From Larix kaempferi (lineage: Eukaryota; Streptophyta; Pinopsida; Pinales; Pinaceae): a stretch of 64,000 nucleotides of DNA. A program made the position numbers and the translations under genes. The notes beneath the pieces are model-generated. The model worked only from the letters and a program-made list of their open reading frames with translations, made no database searches and was not told the origin of the DNA. Where the stretch lies: contig BSBM01000123.1 of the NCBI GenBank assembly GCA_027924585.1, positions 13,952,001 to 14,016,000 on the forward strand. The letters are read 5' to 3'. Below are positions 44,771 to 56,071 of the stretch, piece by piece (position 1 is the first letter of the stretch; each line of letters opens with the position of its first letter).

Positions 44771-46276
44771 CCCCTTTTCTGTAAATTTAATTTCAGTGGC
44801 TTCTTTACAAAGCCTAAACCCTATCTTGGGATGCACCTTAGGTGGCAAACTTCATACCAATGGATTTGTCAACAAATCATCTATCCATTGGCATATAATT
44901 TACAGGTTTCTAAGTTCATATGATAATTTTTTTTTCTTTTCAAACTTACACTTACAAAACCATGTCCACAACTTCGAATCAACACAAAGAAAAATCGACA
45001 ACATAAAAAATACACAACCAAAAATTTCTAAAAATATATACGCCTAGATCAACGCGTCCTCTTCAAAAGGGTATTTTTTTCGATTTTTGTAACCAGTAAA
45101 AAAACGTTTACGTGAACACGTGTACGAAATGCGATTAAAATTTCCAATGGTCAATTTCGAAAATTAATAAAAAATATAATTTCCAAAATAAACTTAAAAA
45201 AAAATGTGTGCCCTAGTGCATTCTGTGTAGATTATGTTCATATATATTTTTTTCAAAAATTATGTATTTATCACTAAATTATTTTAAGTGCACACAAGCC
45301 ACTTGTTAACTTTTCTTGAAATTTACAAGAACAAACCTTTCATTAAATGCAATTTTGACACATTAAATGATATTATTGTTTTTTTAAATATAATTGGAAA
45401 GACAACATAATTCCCTACAATTTGTTTTTTTGTTGCATGTTGAAATTCACGAGGCATATATTATGAGTTTCGAGGGCTTCGATTTAATAAATGAGTAAAA
45501 AGACAAATTTTCACCGTCACTTTTTGCCAAAAAGTGTTACCCATATTCATGGATTCACCCAAACACAAAATCAAATGGGATAAGGCTACAAGTAATGGCA
45601 TTTATGATTTATGCAATTGAAAGGATTCAAACACAAGATTTGGTAGAGCTACCAAAGGGAAAGAGAGAAACCTGCAGAAAATTCTTAAGGCACCTCCACA
45701 TAACTTAATTTTGTTTTCATGCTGTTGATACATCTACAAACGACCCTATACAAGATCATAATTCTTGGAGAAGAACTATATAAATGTAAGCCAAATCAGT
45801 TGCTAGGGGTCTACGGAGTCAATGTGTTGACAGAGATTTCTTTCCACGGTAAATTGCAAACAGGCATGAGGATCCTCACCATTCTTTTACAGGATAACCA
45901 TAGTGATCACATGGAAGAGTGATGACAAGACAAGCTCATAGGATTGAATAAAATTGTTCTCCCTGAGGCAGGGGAGAGGTTTGAAGTTATGCCCAGGAAG
46001 ATAGAAAGGGGAGATGTATGCTCAAGAAGAAGGTTACTCAAATAGCATGAGGATGAGAGTACTGGTTATGTTGACCTACTGCTCAAACTTATGGATGATT
46101 AGATGGAGAAGGAAATGCCATGTATGGGCATACAAGTTACTAATTATATCCTACCCATGTTGTTTTGTATTTTGTCCTTAACAAACTGTTCCATGCATTT
46201 CAGGGTCTGGGAGGTTTCCATATTGGAGAATTTGCTTTGTTTGCTTTGATTGGAGGGTTTAATTGGCTATGGAGTG
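44771..46276. other. Unassigned sequence left of solo LTR F
   Basis: No recognisable gene. It contains a G-box-like ACACGTGT near 45117 and a hairpin CACTTTTTGCCAAAAAGTG at 45521-45539. Short plus-strand frames at 45719-45922 (67 codons) and from 46165 into the LTR have no motif that I recognise and are not called as genes. Confidence 0.4.
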
Positions 46277-47211
46277 TGTTGTCCGCCAGATTGCACACCA
46301 GCAGCGGAAATCTTTCGAAAGCTGTCTCTTCACTACAAGTGAGAGAGGTGTGGCCTTGGGGGCAAGCAATGAGCCAGGTACTGTCACTTGAATCCCAGCT
46401 CCTCCGTTTAGGCTAACTCCTAACGAAGCCAAGGGGGTTAGTCCCTAAAAGAGAGTTGTCTAAGGCTCTTGTGTGTTTAAAATGTCTTTTGAATGGGGTG
46501 ATGTGGATGAGTGTTGCTTTAGGAATTTTTTGTGATGAGACCAAGAAATATGAGAAAATAAACAACAAATAACCAGCAATCCACGTTGCGAAATAAGATA
46601 ACAAGATGGCAAAATGATTCAAGACTTGATTAATTTCTAAAGCATTCACAATATGAAATAAACACAAGGACAAATGGTCCTGATCAATATATAAGCTTCT
46701 AAACAACCAGTGCCTTATGGAGTCAAGAAAAATAAAGATTGTGATGTTGAAAGTGTGGGTTTTGAAGAAATGCCGTTTGTGAGATCGTTGTGCAGATTAT
46801 CTTTGTAAATTAACGATTTTAATGGTCTTGATTATTAAGGCTAAGAACAAGGATATCAAAGGAGTGGAACCTTTACCGAGAAAAACACTGGCAACCTTTT
46901 AGATGATAGGTCGGGAGCACCCAGATTCAGAGAACAAGTGTTCTTACGGCTTGACCGCCCTCGTGTCTAACAGTGGATTCCCGGCACCACCTGTTTCAGG
47001 AAGTACTCAGTGATTTTGTCTTGGTTTGGGTTTTGGGTAAAGTTTTAATTAATGTTATCACTTATGAATTTAACAAGTCTTCCACCTTTCTGAGTACTAG
47101 CTCAACCGTTTCCGGTTGGCAGAGCATACGGGTGTAGGACAAAAGACCAAGATAAATTAATTAAAAGGGAAGTATGGGTTGAAAAGTTTTATTATTAGAG
47201 CACTTGTTCAA

Positions 47212-47372
47212 CTCTCCGACAGAGAGCGCTCTTGACTTGATCTTATGACCACAGTTCAAGAGACTTTCTAATTTAAAAAATGCCTAATGCAAGGGGAACA
47301 TGCAAGTCTATATGCTCTCCGACAGAGAGTGCTCTTGACTTGGATTTGGCCAAGTTCAAGAGACTTTGTTCG
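47212..47372. repeat. Direct repeat inside LTR F
   Basis: Two segments CTCTCCGACAGAGAG followed by GCTCTTGACTTG and TTCAAGAGACTTT, about 100 bp apart. Each contains the small palindrome CTCTCCGACAGAGAG. Confidence 0.8.
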
Positions 47373-48486
47373 TTTTATTGCAAGAAAATGAAATAATAGT
47401 GAAAATAATTATGGAGCCTTGCAGAATTCAAACAAGTGATAGCTCAAAGAAATATAAAGACAACTAACATGCTACTTGCAAACTGAAATGAAATAAATGA
47501 AAGATCTAGTGTTCTACCAAGCAATTCTACTCTAACGGTGGGATCAACCTCCGAACAAGGTCAACCACTAGAAACCACCAATCTTGGAAACCTTCCAGCT
47601 AGCTGGATGTCCACAAGAAGTTGATGGGGGAACGAGAAGCTACCACAAAGTTATGTGGCCTTTGGGATACAATCCCAAAGTTAGCTTACTCTAGTCAAAA
47701 CTTGGAAGAGAAATTAATCTAAGTATGAAAATGAAAACCGATCTATAAACTTGAAAAAAGATGAGATCTAAACTAAGCATGCACAACACTCTTCCCCAAA
47801 TGGGGAAGAAACCCAAAAAAGTGGAGGCCTCCTCCACTTGAACTTTTTATTGAAAGATTACAAATGCCTTGGGATTTTAACCCTTTGAAGGACTTAGCAG
47901 AAAATAAAGACTTGGATTACAATCACTCTTATGAGTGTACAAAAGGAGAGTGAAAATCTGGGTCTTCCTGGTTCAAAAATGGTTCAAATCTCTTCTTGGG
48001 TTTTGTATTTCTCTTTGGCAACCTCTCCTTGTTTTTTACTGCTCTTTTAGATTTAGGTCTTCTTCAACCCCTACAAGACAAAACACTCAAACTAGGCACC
48101 CATTAACCATTAGCTCAAAAATCAAAGATAAATCTTGAAACTATTTGAACTTAGAATCCTAGAAAGAACTTGAAACTAAGCTTTATGATATTTTTTACTT
48201 CAAAACATGTGTAAGAGTGCAAACGGACCAGCAAACAATGAAAGCCTAAAAAGTACTAAAAGTGAGATCTAGAATATAAAAAAAATGAAATATTGTTATA
48301 TGCAAATTTTTATCTTTCAAGTGATAGATCTAAAAATGCAAAGAAATAAAACTAGATGCAAGATCTAAAACAAAATGCCTAAGTGTCTATCTTTTCAAGT
48401 GTGTAAGACTACTAGCAAGATACAAAGATGGGTATAACTACTAACTAGCTCCTAATCACTAACCAAACTAATGCTTTTTGTATGTT

Positions 48487-48830
48487 TTGTTGTTGTTTTA
48501 GGGCTAAAATGGAAATGGAAGAGGAGAAAAGAGGAGGGAAACTAAGATGGACGAGAGGGAAAGACTAGGACAAAGATGAAGGAACAAAAACGAGGGGAAG
48601 AAGGCCCTAAATGGAGGGAGACGAGAGGATGAAGGAGAGGAAAAAACGAAAGGAAAAGAGGTAAGGCAAATCAAAAGGGGAAGAGAAGGTGATGAGGTAG
48701 GACGAGAGCAAGGAGGATGGATTTGGTGAATGGAGAGAAGGGGGGAGGAGCGAATGGAGGAGACTAAAGTGGAGGCTTTAAAGAGAAGGTGAAGGGAGAG
48801 CTAGAGGAAGGAAGCTCAAATCTAAGGTAA
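48487..48830. repeat. Purine-rich tract inside LTR F
   Basis: About 340 bp composed almost only of A and G on the plus strand (GGAAGAGGAG-like words). It has no counterpart seen in the TR-GAG LTR and probably accounts for part of the extra length of LTR F. Confidence 0.8.
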
Positions 48831-49426
48831 CCAAGCTTTAAAAAATGTAAATTTTTGAAACTTTGATGGGTGAGGAAGATAGCTCTTTGTAGTTTGGTTT
48901 TGGAGAAAAGATGAAGGAGCTTGAGGATCCTGCAGAACAAAAGATATTAGTGGAAGAAGCTTTGCTTGTGAAGTCAAGCTAGATGCAACCTAGCTCACAC
49001 TTGTCTTCACCTTTGATAATACCTGTAAAACCCAAACACACTCAAACATACAAGTGAAATCAAATGCTAGTATGTTAGATAACCAAGACTAAATCAACAT
49101 TGGTATAACCGAATACTTCTTGCTCATTTAAATCTTTGGAAAACATCGCACACATAATCAACTTGAATACAACAAATGACTATTCTCATGGACTAAAGAT
49201 AGCCTTCTTGAGCTAGCAATATTGAAAGAAACACTTGCATAAATAAGAGGAAGGTTATAGGAAGATATCACCTCAATGCATTAGACACATTCACCACACA
49301 AATTTGAAAACACATGGACCTCCAAAGTCTTGATCTTTATTCCAATATGAGCATAAGAATATTACAATTCTCAACAAAGTTTTCTTGCATCCAAAAATCC
49401 ATGAGATAATAACCCAAATGGGCCTC

Positions 49427-49434
49427 TCTTTATA
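49427..49434 (-). promoter_or_regulatory. Possible TATA box of LTR F
   Basis: TATAAAGA on the minus strand in a block aligned with the TATA-like site of the TR-GAG LTR. Confidence 0.45.
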
Positions 49435-50706
49435 GCAAAAGCACATACTAAAACCCTAATTCGAATTTGGCCAAAGAGAGCCAAATAACACTTGACAAAA
49501 CTTGATTTCCAATCACAAACTAGTCATCAGGGGGCTTGGAGTGGTGGTAGTTGAGTTGACATAGGTTTGGGGCACATGGGAAGCTTCACCCATCAATGGA
49601 GAGTCTCCAACTAGGATCCACGTGAGCACACAAGGCAAGGGCGTGAGCTTAGGAGGGATGACGTGAGCTTAATGAGGGATGGCGAGTTGGTTGAAAGGAG
49701 ACAAGTGGAGATGTGGTAGGTACTAACTTGAGTTTGCAAAAGGAGCCAAGCTTGTGATTTGATGAGTCAAAGAGGGCGCCTACCATAGGTTTAAATGCAC
49801 ATCAACCAACCCATTTAACACTTGACACCTCACTAAATCGAGTTTTGCATGGAAGAGGGCGAATTAGCTTGAAGGAGATCTCCTGCTGGTGACTGGATAG
49901 TGGTCTGGTTGATGACTGAGATGATTGGAATCTTCATTAATGTCCAGTGCCATGTCAATTAGCCTTTTATTTTATTCATTTCTGATTATTTTGGAGAGTT
50001 TTGGATTTCTCCAAAATATTCAAATTTATTAATTTAATTAATAATTTCTCTGTAAATGGCTTTTTAGAGAAAATATTAATTGTGAGGCTGAATTGACATC
50101 CGAAAGTTGGGTTTAGCTGGTCCATGGGTCATGTGTGATTTTTGGCTTATGAAACGAGCCATCAATCACTAAATTCGGACCCCGGATGACGACATATTAC
50201 AGACTCAAATTTCTCCATTTAAACTATAGAGAAATTTAATTAAAATTTAAAAAATAATTAAAAAATTAAAAACCCCAAATCCAACGCGTCCGGTAAAATT
50301 TTTGCGAAATTTTTTCTGGGGGTCCTAGAGACTTAGAACATGACCAAAACCTATTCTAATAGTGTCTAGTAGGTTTATACATATTAGTTGGACTCTAATA
50401 ACCCCCCACGGCTCAGATTTTCAAAATCGGGCATTCCAGCTTTGGAGGAAGCGGGAGAAAACCTCATCGATTATACATCACCTTAAGCAAAGTATAATTG
50501 ACAAGGGAAAAAACTCCCTGGAATACCTTAGTTGCTTAATCAAGTCATGGGGAACCGAGCCACTCAGACCCTACTAGCACACTTTGTTACAAACCCCCAT
50601 GGGGCCATCGTCATGTCGACTCAAAAACAAAACTGGCTAGACCCAAATATCTGAAACCCAGATACTCTGGAAGTGAACACTAATGTGTTCCAACACTGGC
50701 GGCTCA

Positions 50707-51492
50707 ATAAGGTTTCAACTATTGTACAGATATAGTTGATAACAGAATGCATATTTGAAACAGACATGCATGACTTGTTTCCCTTCAAATATTATGGAAT
50801 GAAAGTTGTTTTGAGGAGGTCGACTTAGTTGAAAGCAGCTACAGGAAGAGTTTGCAAATGGAGGATAGAGTTACCTTTTTTTAGGGATGGTCATGAGTAA
50901 ACAGCAAGGCAAGGAACATAATAATTATGTTTTGAGTTATGTAATTGAACTTGGTAATATTTGTGAGTTTGTTCAAGGAATCATCTTTCAGTTCACTATT
51001 TTGCGTTCAAATATGGAGTGTCAAATGTTGTATTATCATTTTTTATGAGATCATCTAATGAATTTATGCATAGAATGTGATTTTATAACTTATATGAATT
51101 AGAAATGTCATTCGTATATTTTTTGTGCACAAAATTTATTGTATATTGAATTTTTTTCTATTTGTTAAGTCTTTGCTGAGTCTTATCTGAGTCGCCAAGT
51201 TGACCGAGTCCCAAGCCAACCGAGTCTTTGTGGAGTTCGAGTCTGACAACATTGATAACTATGAACCAAAATCAACAATTAGATTATGAATATTTTATAC
51301 TAGTGATTAATCTTGAGGGGCTAGTAGATTAAAACCACTTTTAATTTCTTCTTATATGTCTTGTAAGTGTTTTATACTATATAAGCAAGGAAATTAAATT
51401 TTGGAAATTATAAAAAAAATGGAAAAAAAAACAAACAAAAAAACTCCAGAATTAGAAAGTTAGGAAAAAAACTCAAAATAACACTTAAAAAC
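50707..51492. other. Unassigned sequence between LTR F and the SINE
   Basis: No gene recognised. Near 51170-51250 it carries short repeated words CTGAGTCGCC, ACCGAGTC and GAGTCTTTG, a repetitive GAGTC-rich patch. Confidence 0.35.
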
Positions 51493-51506
51493 TATGTAAT
51501 TTTCCC

Positions 51507-51648
51507 TTACCCACAAGAATGTGGTCTATCAGCAAGCCGCGAGGTGATTGGGCTTGTATTAACGTGGAGACCCAGGTTCAAATCCCTAAGTGGGTATGAT
51601 TGTAAATATGGCCTTATAAATATAAGAAGTATCTCTCAAAAAACAATT
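51507..51648 (+). mobile_element. tRNA-derived SINE
   Basis: A 142-bp insertion with RNA polymerase III promoter boxes: A box TGGTCTATCAG at 51522-51532 and B box GGTTCAAATCC at 51575-51585, both fitting the consensus. It ends in an A-rich tail. The 14-bp target duplication TATGTAATTYTCCC flanks it (51493-51506 and 51649-51662, one mismatch). Target duplications of this length with an A-rich tail indicate LINE-dependent retroposition. Confidence 0.85.
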
Positions 51649-51662
51649 TATGTAATTCTCCC

Positions 51663-54600
51663 AACAAATCTCTGCAATAAGTAAATGCTTGCTTCAAAAT
51701 GCAAAAAATTAAACTCTAAATTACTCTGTTAAATCAAATGATAAAATAGTGAAATTTCAAGAGTTATAATCTCTAGAAATTCTTATTTTTAGTTTAGTTT
51801 CCAGATTGCAGAAAATTCATAAATATCCCAATAAACTTGCCAAAACGTGAGAAAACTTCTAAATCTAATGATATTCAGTTAAACCCAAAATTTATTTATT
51901 TTTTATGGATTTGTTTTGGAAACAGATATGAAAATAAAGGTAAACTTGTATAAGTAATTTCCAGATTTATGATTTCAAGTCAATTATCCAAATTTAAATG
52001 TTCTAAGCTACTAATCAATGGACAATTTACAAATTTATTTATGAATTTATAATATTTTCTATGCAGGACAAATTTCAGAAAATTACGATCTATCTATGAT
52101 ATTCAATGTAAATACGATATCTAGGTGTAATCCAACTTTAGATTTTTTTTAGGGTTAGAAGATTCCACTACAACAAAACAAGAAAAGTTTAAAAAAATAT
52201 TTTTTTTATTTTTAGGATTTTTGTATGGTTGCAAGAGAAGAAAGATTAGTGTCAAACCTTTTTGGGCTATGGAGTCACCCTAGAATTTCCCAAATGGATT
52301 TGTTTCACAAAGATAACCTAGGACGAGAAAGTGCTCTAGGTTCTTGTCACCTCATAGATGTATTAGAAGCTACACAATGCAAATCACAAAGGGAGGAAGA
52401 AAACCCTCCTCTATTTCTTACTTGAGTACACCCTACACACAAGGGGTTAGAACTTAGAATTACACCACTTGAATGAAGAACAATGCAAAGAAAAATCACT
52501 TTACATGCAAAATAACAAAGGAATCTAAGATAAACTTCTTATCGTAGATCCAATCCAACAAAATAATAGCACCCCTTCAATGGCCCAAGAGAAATAGATG
52601 GCAATGCTATGCAGAGATATTACCTCCAATAGAAGAACCAAGACAAGAAATAATACCATCATCTACAAGAAGTTCTGAGATATAACCTCCAAAGGAAAAA
52701 ATAATTTATTAAAAATGTTTTCTTGTACAAATATAGTTCTCGTGTAGCACCAACGACCAACAAGAAGAAAAAGAGACGAGTGCTCTTTATATAGGATAAG
52801 AGACTCAATCTCTTGTCGTTAAACAATTATTTTTCTCTTCTAGAAAACTCAAAACCATAACTAGATCCTCTTGACATGGTAAAACAATAATAAAATATTT
52901 TTTAAGTGGTTGAAACAAGTCCAAAAGGAGGGGCGCTAGCCTAAAAGAGGGAACGGTTTGGTTTAGAAGGGGACAAATTGGTCTCAAAAGGGGGCGTGAC
53001 TTTTAAATGGCAATTCTGGGTTTTCCAACTTCCTCAATATTTATCAGATTTTCTATTATAACCACTTTTCAGAAATCCCACGGACACGCTGTATCTAATG
53101 GGCATTGAGATGGCACAATTTTGGGCACTTAGTCAAAAGATAATTGTTCTCAAAGCTAGGGTATGATGCATCTTAGGTGAACTACATGGGGATAAGTGAG
53201 ACTGCATAAAAATATGTTGAGGGTCACACATTAGAAGGGGAAACTTTGAGTTATAAAGTTAATGAACAATTAGAACATTAAACCCAAAGTTAGACATAGG
53301 GAAAAGGCAAGTCTAATCTTCTAACTTGTTTTTAGCCTCTAACACATTTTAATTATTGTAAACCATGTGCAAGAGGGACTCCTAAGACTCTAGACTCTAA
53401 CTTGACATCACATAAGTGTCCATGGTGGCCATATACATGAGATGTGATACATTACATTGACTCATAGGGCTCAAGTGCTTGAATATATGGTGAGTTGCAA
53501 GATATCTCCCCGGCTTAGAGGATTTTCGAGTGAAAAAATTTGGAATATTTATGATAATAAAGATGTAAATCTTTTTCGGTAAAAAAAACACTCGAGACAT
53601 TCCAAATGTGTAACCGTCATAGTGCAGCTGAGTATATGTTATAACTAGCCCTTTACATACAAATACATCTCAATTACATCATTACATTACAACATAGCCA
53701 TGGATCAGTTGATACAATGATACAATTTACATAATTGGCTTAGATAAGTCATACATTGAACTTCACTTGGATCATCAACATGTTTACCTCTTGGATAATT
53801 CCCTCTTGTAATTTGAGGGGTAACAAGCCAAAGCCATGTGCAAAGATTGTTAATGAGTAAGATTGCATCGGAATCTCATTTTAGAGTGCATTGCTCACCC
53901 TTTAATTTCCTAAGCAGTAATCAAATGCCAACAAATGTTGGTTTTTCCATTTGGGTTTCCAAGGTAAAAAATCTCCGTTGCCTATGGTGCATTGAATTTC
54001 TCTATGGTTGCCATGACTAGTTTTGCTATGTTATATCAATAATAATCAAATATTAGAGCACTTGCCATTCACTAGTTAAATGTCCAGTTGATTATGCTAT
54101 AGATTAATTGTCTATTTTTTGAGTTGTGATGTGTATCCCCTACCCAATATCCAATTGCTCTGATTGTGGCAGCAATTCTCCTAGAATTGATTCTCTAGTG
54201 TGCATTTGTACCGGGTAACCAATTGCTACAGTGTCCTTTGTTGCACCGTGCATGTCCCCTAATTACCTATAGTGGTGAAGGCACCTTTAAAGAGGGTCAG
54301 ATTAGCAGAGCCTTGACATATAAATGTTGAATGGCCAAAGACATGGTTAATTCATTGCTAAGTTTGGGGTGGCAAATTCCAAGATTCAATGAAGTTCATG
54401 TTTTATCGCTTGATTGCATTAAAAATGGGAGTAGAACAACCCATGCAAATGTATTTAAATTTAATTATCGTGTTTAAACATTGAGTTCTTTTGGAACTAG
54501 ACACTAATGCATTCCTCCAAGCCTGTAAGATTTGGCAATTTCCCCTTCAGCCTGTACTCTATTTAGATGATGTGTAAAGCCACCTTCAACTTGAATGCTA

Positions 54601-54689
54601 CCTACAACAAATCACAATTATACAGGGACATACAGTCCAGCATTCCCATACTGGATAATTTGTTGGTGTTTATTTTACACACAGTGCAG
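51663..54689. other. Unassigned AT-rich sequence
   Basis: No coding region recognised. A minus-strand TATATAAAGAG near 52784-52796, with purine-rich downstream sequence, looks like an LTR promoter, so part of 52200-53350 may be an old LTR, but no ends were found. Confidence 0.35.
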
Positions 54690-55161
54690 CTAAAGGAAGC
54701 TTCCTATAGCTAGTTCTTTGGGTACACCTTGTCCTTGTTCTTGACAAAGGTACTGCCATTTCATGAGCTGCCCCTCTTTGTAACCTATGGGATAGAGTTG
54801 TGATTTCAACAATGTCCTAAGGTCCTCCCAGTTCATAACCATGGGCTTCTTGCCTATTCTCAATGCATCTATATAGCTCTCCCACCACAACAAAGCATGT
54901 CCAATAATCTTCAAATGGGCAAAAGAAATATGCTATGTTTCTTGGATTTGGTAAAGGCCAAAAATAAACCTCCAATTGTTTCAACCAGCTATTCAATATT
55001 TCAGCGTTAACTTGACCATCATACATTGGTATTTCAAGCGTCAGTTCAACTTTAAAAGGATTATTGGAAGATGGAAGAAGAGTATTGTTTTTACCCGAGT
55101 CTCCAAGCCTCTCACCTTTGGAATCTTCCAAGCCAACCTTTTCTTCTTCATGCTCAGCCAC
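54690..55161 (-). pseudogene. Ty3/gypsy-type gag fragment
   Basis: Two overlapping minus-strand frames form one gag. The first has IPMYDGQVNAEILNSWLKQLEVYF. After a frame change near 54910 the second has LKIIGHALLWWESY, WEDLRTLLKSQLYP and MKWQYLCQEQG. This is the plant gypsy gag pattern (retrotrans_gag). Upstream, another frame encodes DLEAKLTWLEQSIAALTEMV, a coiled-coil-like heptad stretch that often precedes this domain. No zinc knuckle or pol follows downstream. The gene is broken. Confidence 0.8.
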
Positions 55162-55398
55162 TGATGAGTGTCCTTATTCTTCATCATCAACAGCTGTGTT
55201 ACCATCTCTGTCAATGCAGCAATGCTTTGCTCCAGCCAAGTAAGCTTAGCTTCCAGGTCCTCCTTGTCATGTTCTCTATAAGAAGTCCCTGCATTCTTGG
55301 TTTTCTGCTCCTCTCCAGGCCTTGCAGCACTACTCCACTATCTTAGGATCCACTGCAGGTGTTTACCATATAGGTTCTTCACCAAGTTATTCGAAGTT

Positions 55399-55412
55399 GG
55401 GCTCTAATGCCT
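55399..55412 (-). other. Possible degenerate primer binding site of the gypsy fragment
   Basis: The minus strand reads AGGCATTAGAGCCC, similar to TGGTATTAGAGCCC next to the copia B LTR. Its place about 240 bp upstream of the gag frame is right for a primer site. The adjoining LTR end is not recognisable. Confidence 0.35.
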
Positions 55413-55788
55413 TATGATCCGTAAACGATAGGACTATAGCCCATTCATCTTGCCAACATAAATCATCAATGCAAAAAAAATTGTAGTATCACTACAGTTT
55501 TCTCAGTTGGTTCAAGCTTCTTCCATCTAGATTCAATACCATAAAAGGGAGATCTCTATTTTGGTTTGGTTACATTGCACTGTTTATCTATTTGAATTTT
55601 ACTTGCTCATGGTGCCAAGGCCAATCCCAATTAGGAATACAATTGCCTCTATTGTGTTATAGAAAATATTATACTATGTTAGTGAAATGTACAAACCCAA
55701 CACACTAGTTCTATTATGACAGCTGAGTAATGCACTCTACAATCTGAAGATGCATACACGGAAGTCAATCAAACTGCCTCTACCCATT

Positions 55789-55822
<34 letters not shown>

Positions 55823-56071
55823 GGCGATATCTTATTTGCACACAGAAACCAATCGCCCACCTACCATTGCAATATATATTCAAGACCAAGCATGAGTATT
55901 AGCACTCCTATCTACCAAAGAACCCCTTCTCCTATGTTGTGAAGGAGCTTATTGCCTGGATTAGCTTGCTGGGGGGGCAACTGGAAGGCCAGGCATCCAA
56001 CTCTTCAATGCCCGAACTCCAGCACTCTTCCTCCTTTGGCTTTTGCTGGCAGCATTCTGCTTCATGGTTCT
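55413..56071. other. Unassigned sequence with a (TA)n microsatellite
   Basis: A TA tract of about 28 bp lies at 55792-55819. No gene or element end is recognised. It may include remains of the LTR of the gypsy fragment. Confidence 0.4.

Larger units (their letters stand above)
46277..50706 (-). mobile_element. Solo LTR F, related to the TR-GAG family (about 4.4 kb)
   Basis: The ends TGTTGTCCGCCAG and CTGGCGGCTCA are near inverted. Blocks shared with the TR-GAG LTR run in the same order: GTGTGGCCTTGGGGGCAAG with CGAAGCCAAGGGGG near the left end, a CAGTGCCTTA block, GAGCATACGGG in the middle, GGACCTCCAAAGTCTT, then GGCATTCCAGCTTTGGAGGA near the right end. No interior, primer site or second LTR is present. 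No target duplication was found, so the exact ends are uncertain by a few bases. Orientation is set by homology to the TR-GAG LTR. Confidence 0.8.

Noticed and set aside
45719-45922. Possible small gene of 67 codons and the partial frame from 46165 that runs into LTR F
   Set aside because: No motif recognised, no conserved neighbour and no clear splice structure. A host exon cannot be excluded but is not supported.
51507-51648. Intact tRNA gene
   Set aside because: The polymerase III boxes fit, but I see no cloverleaf with anticodon arm and paired acceptor ends, and the A-rich tail plus target duplication fit a SINE.
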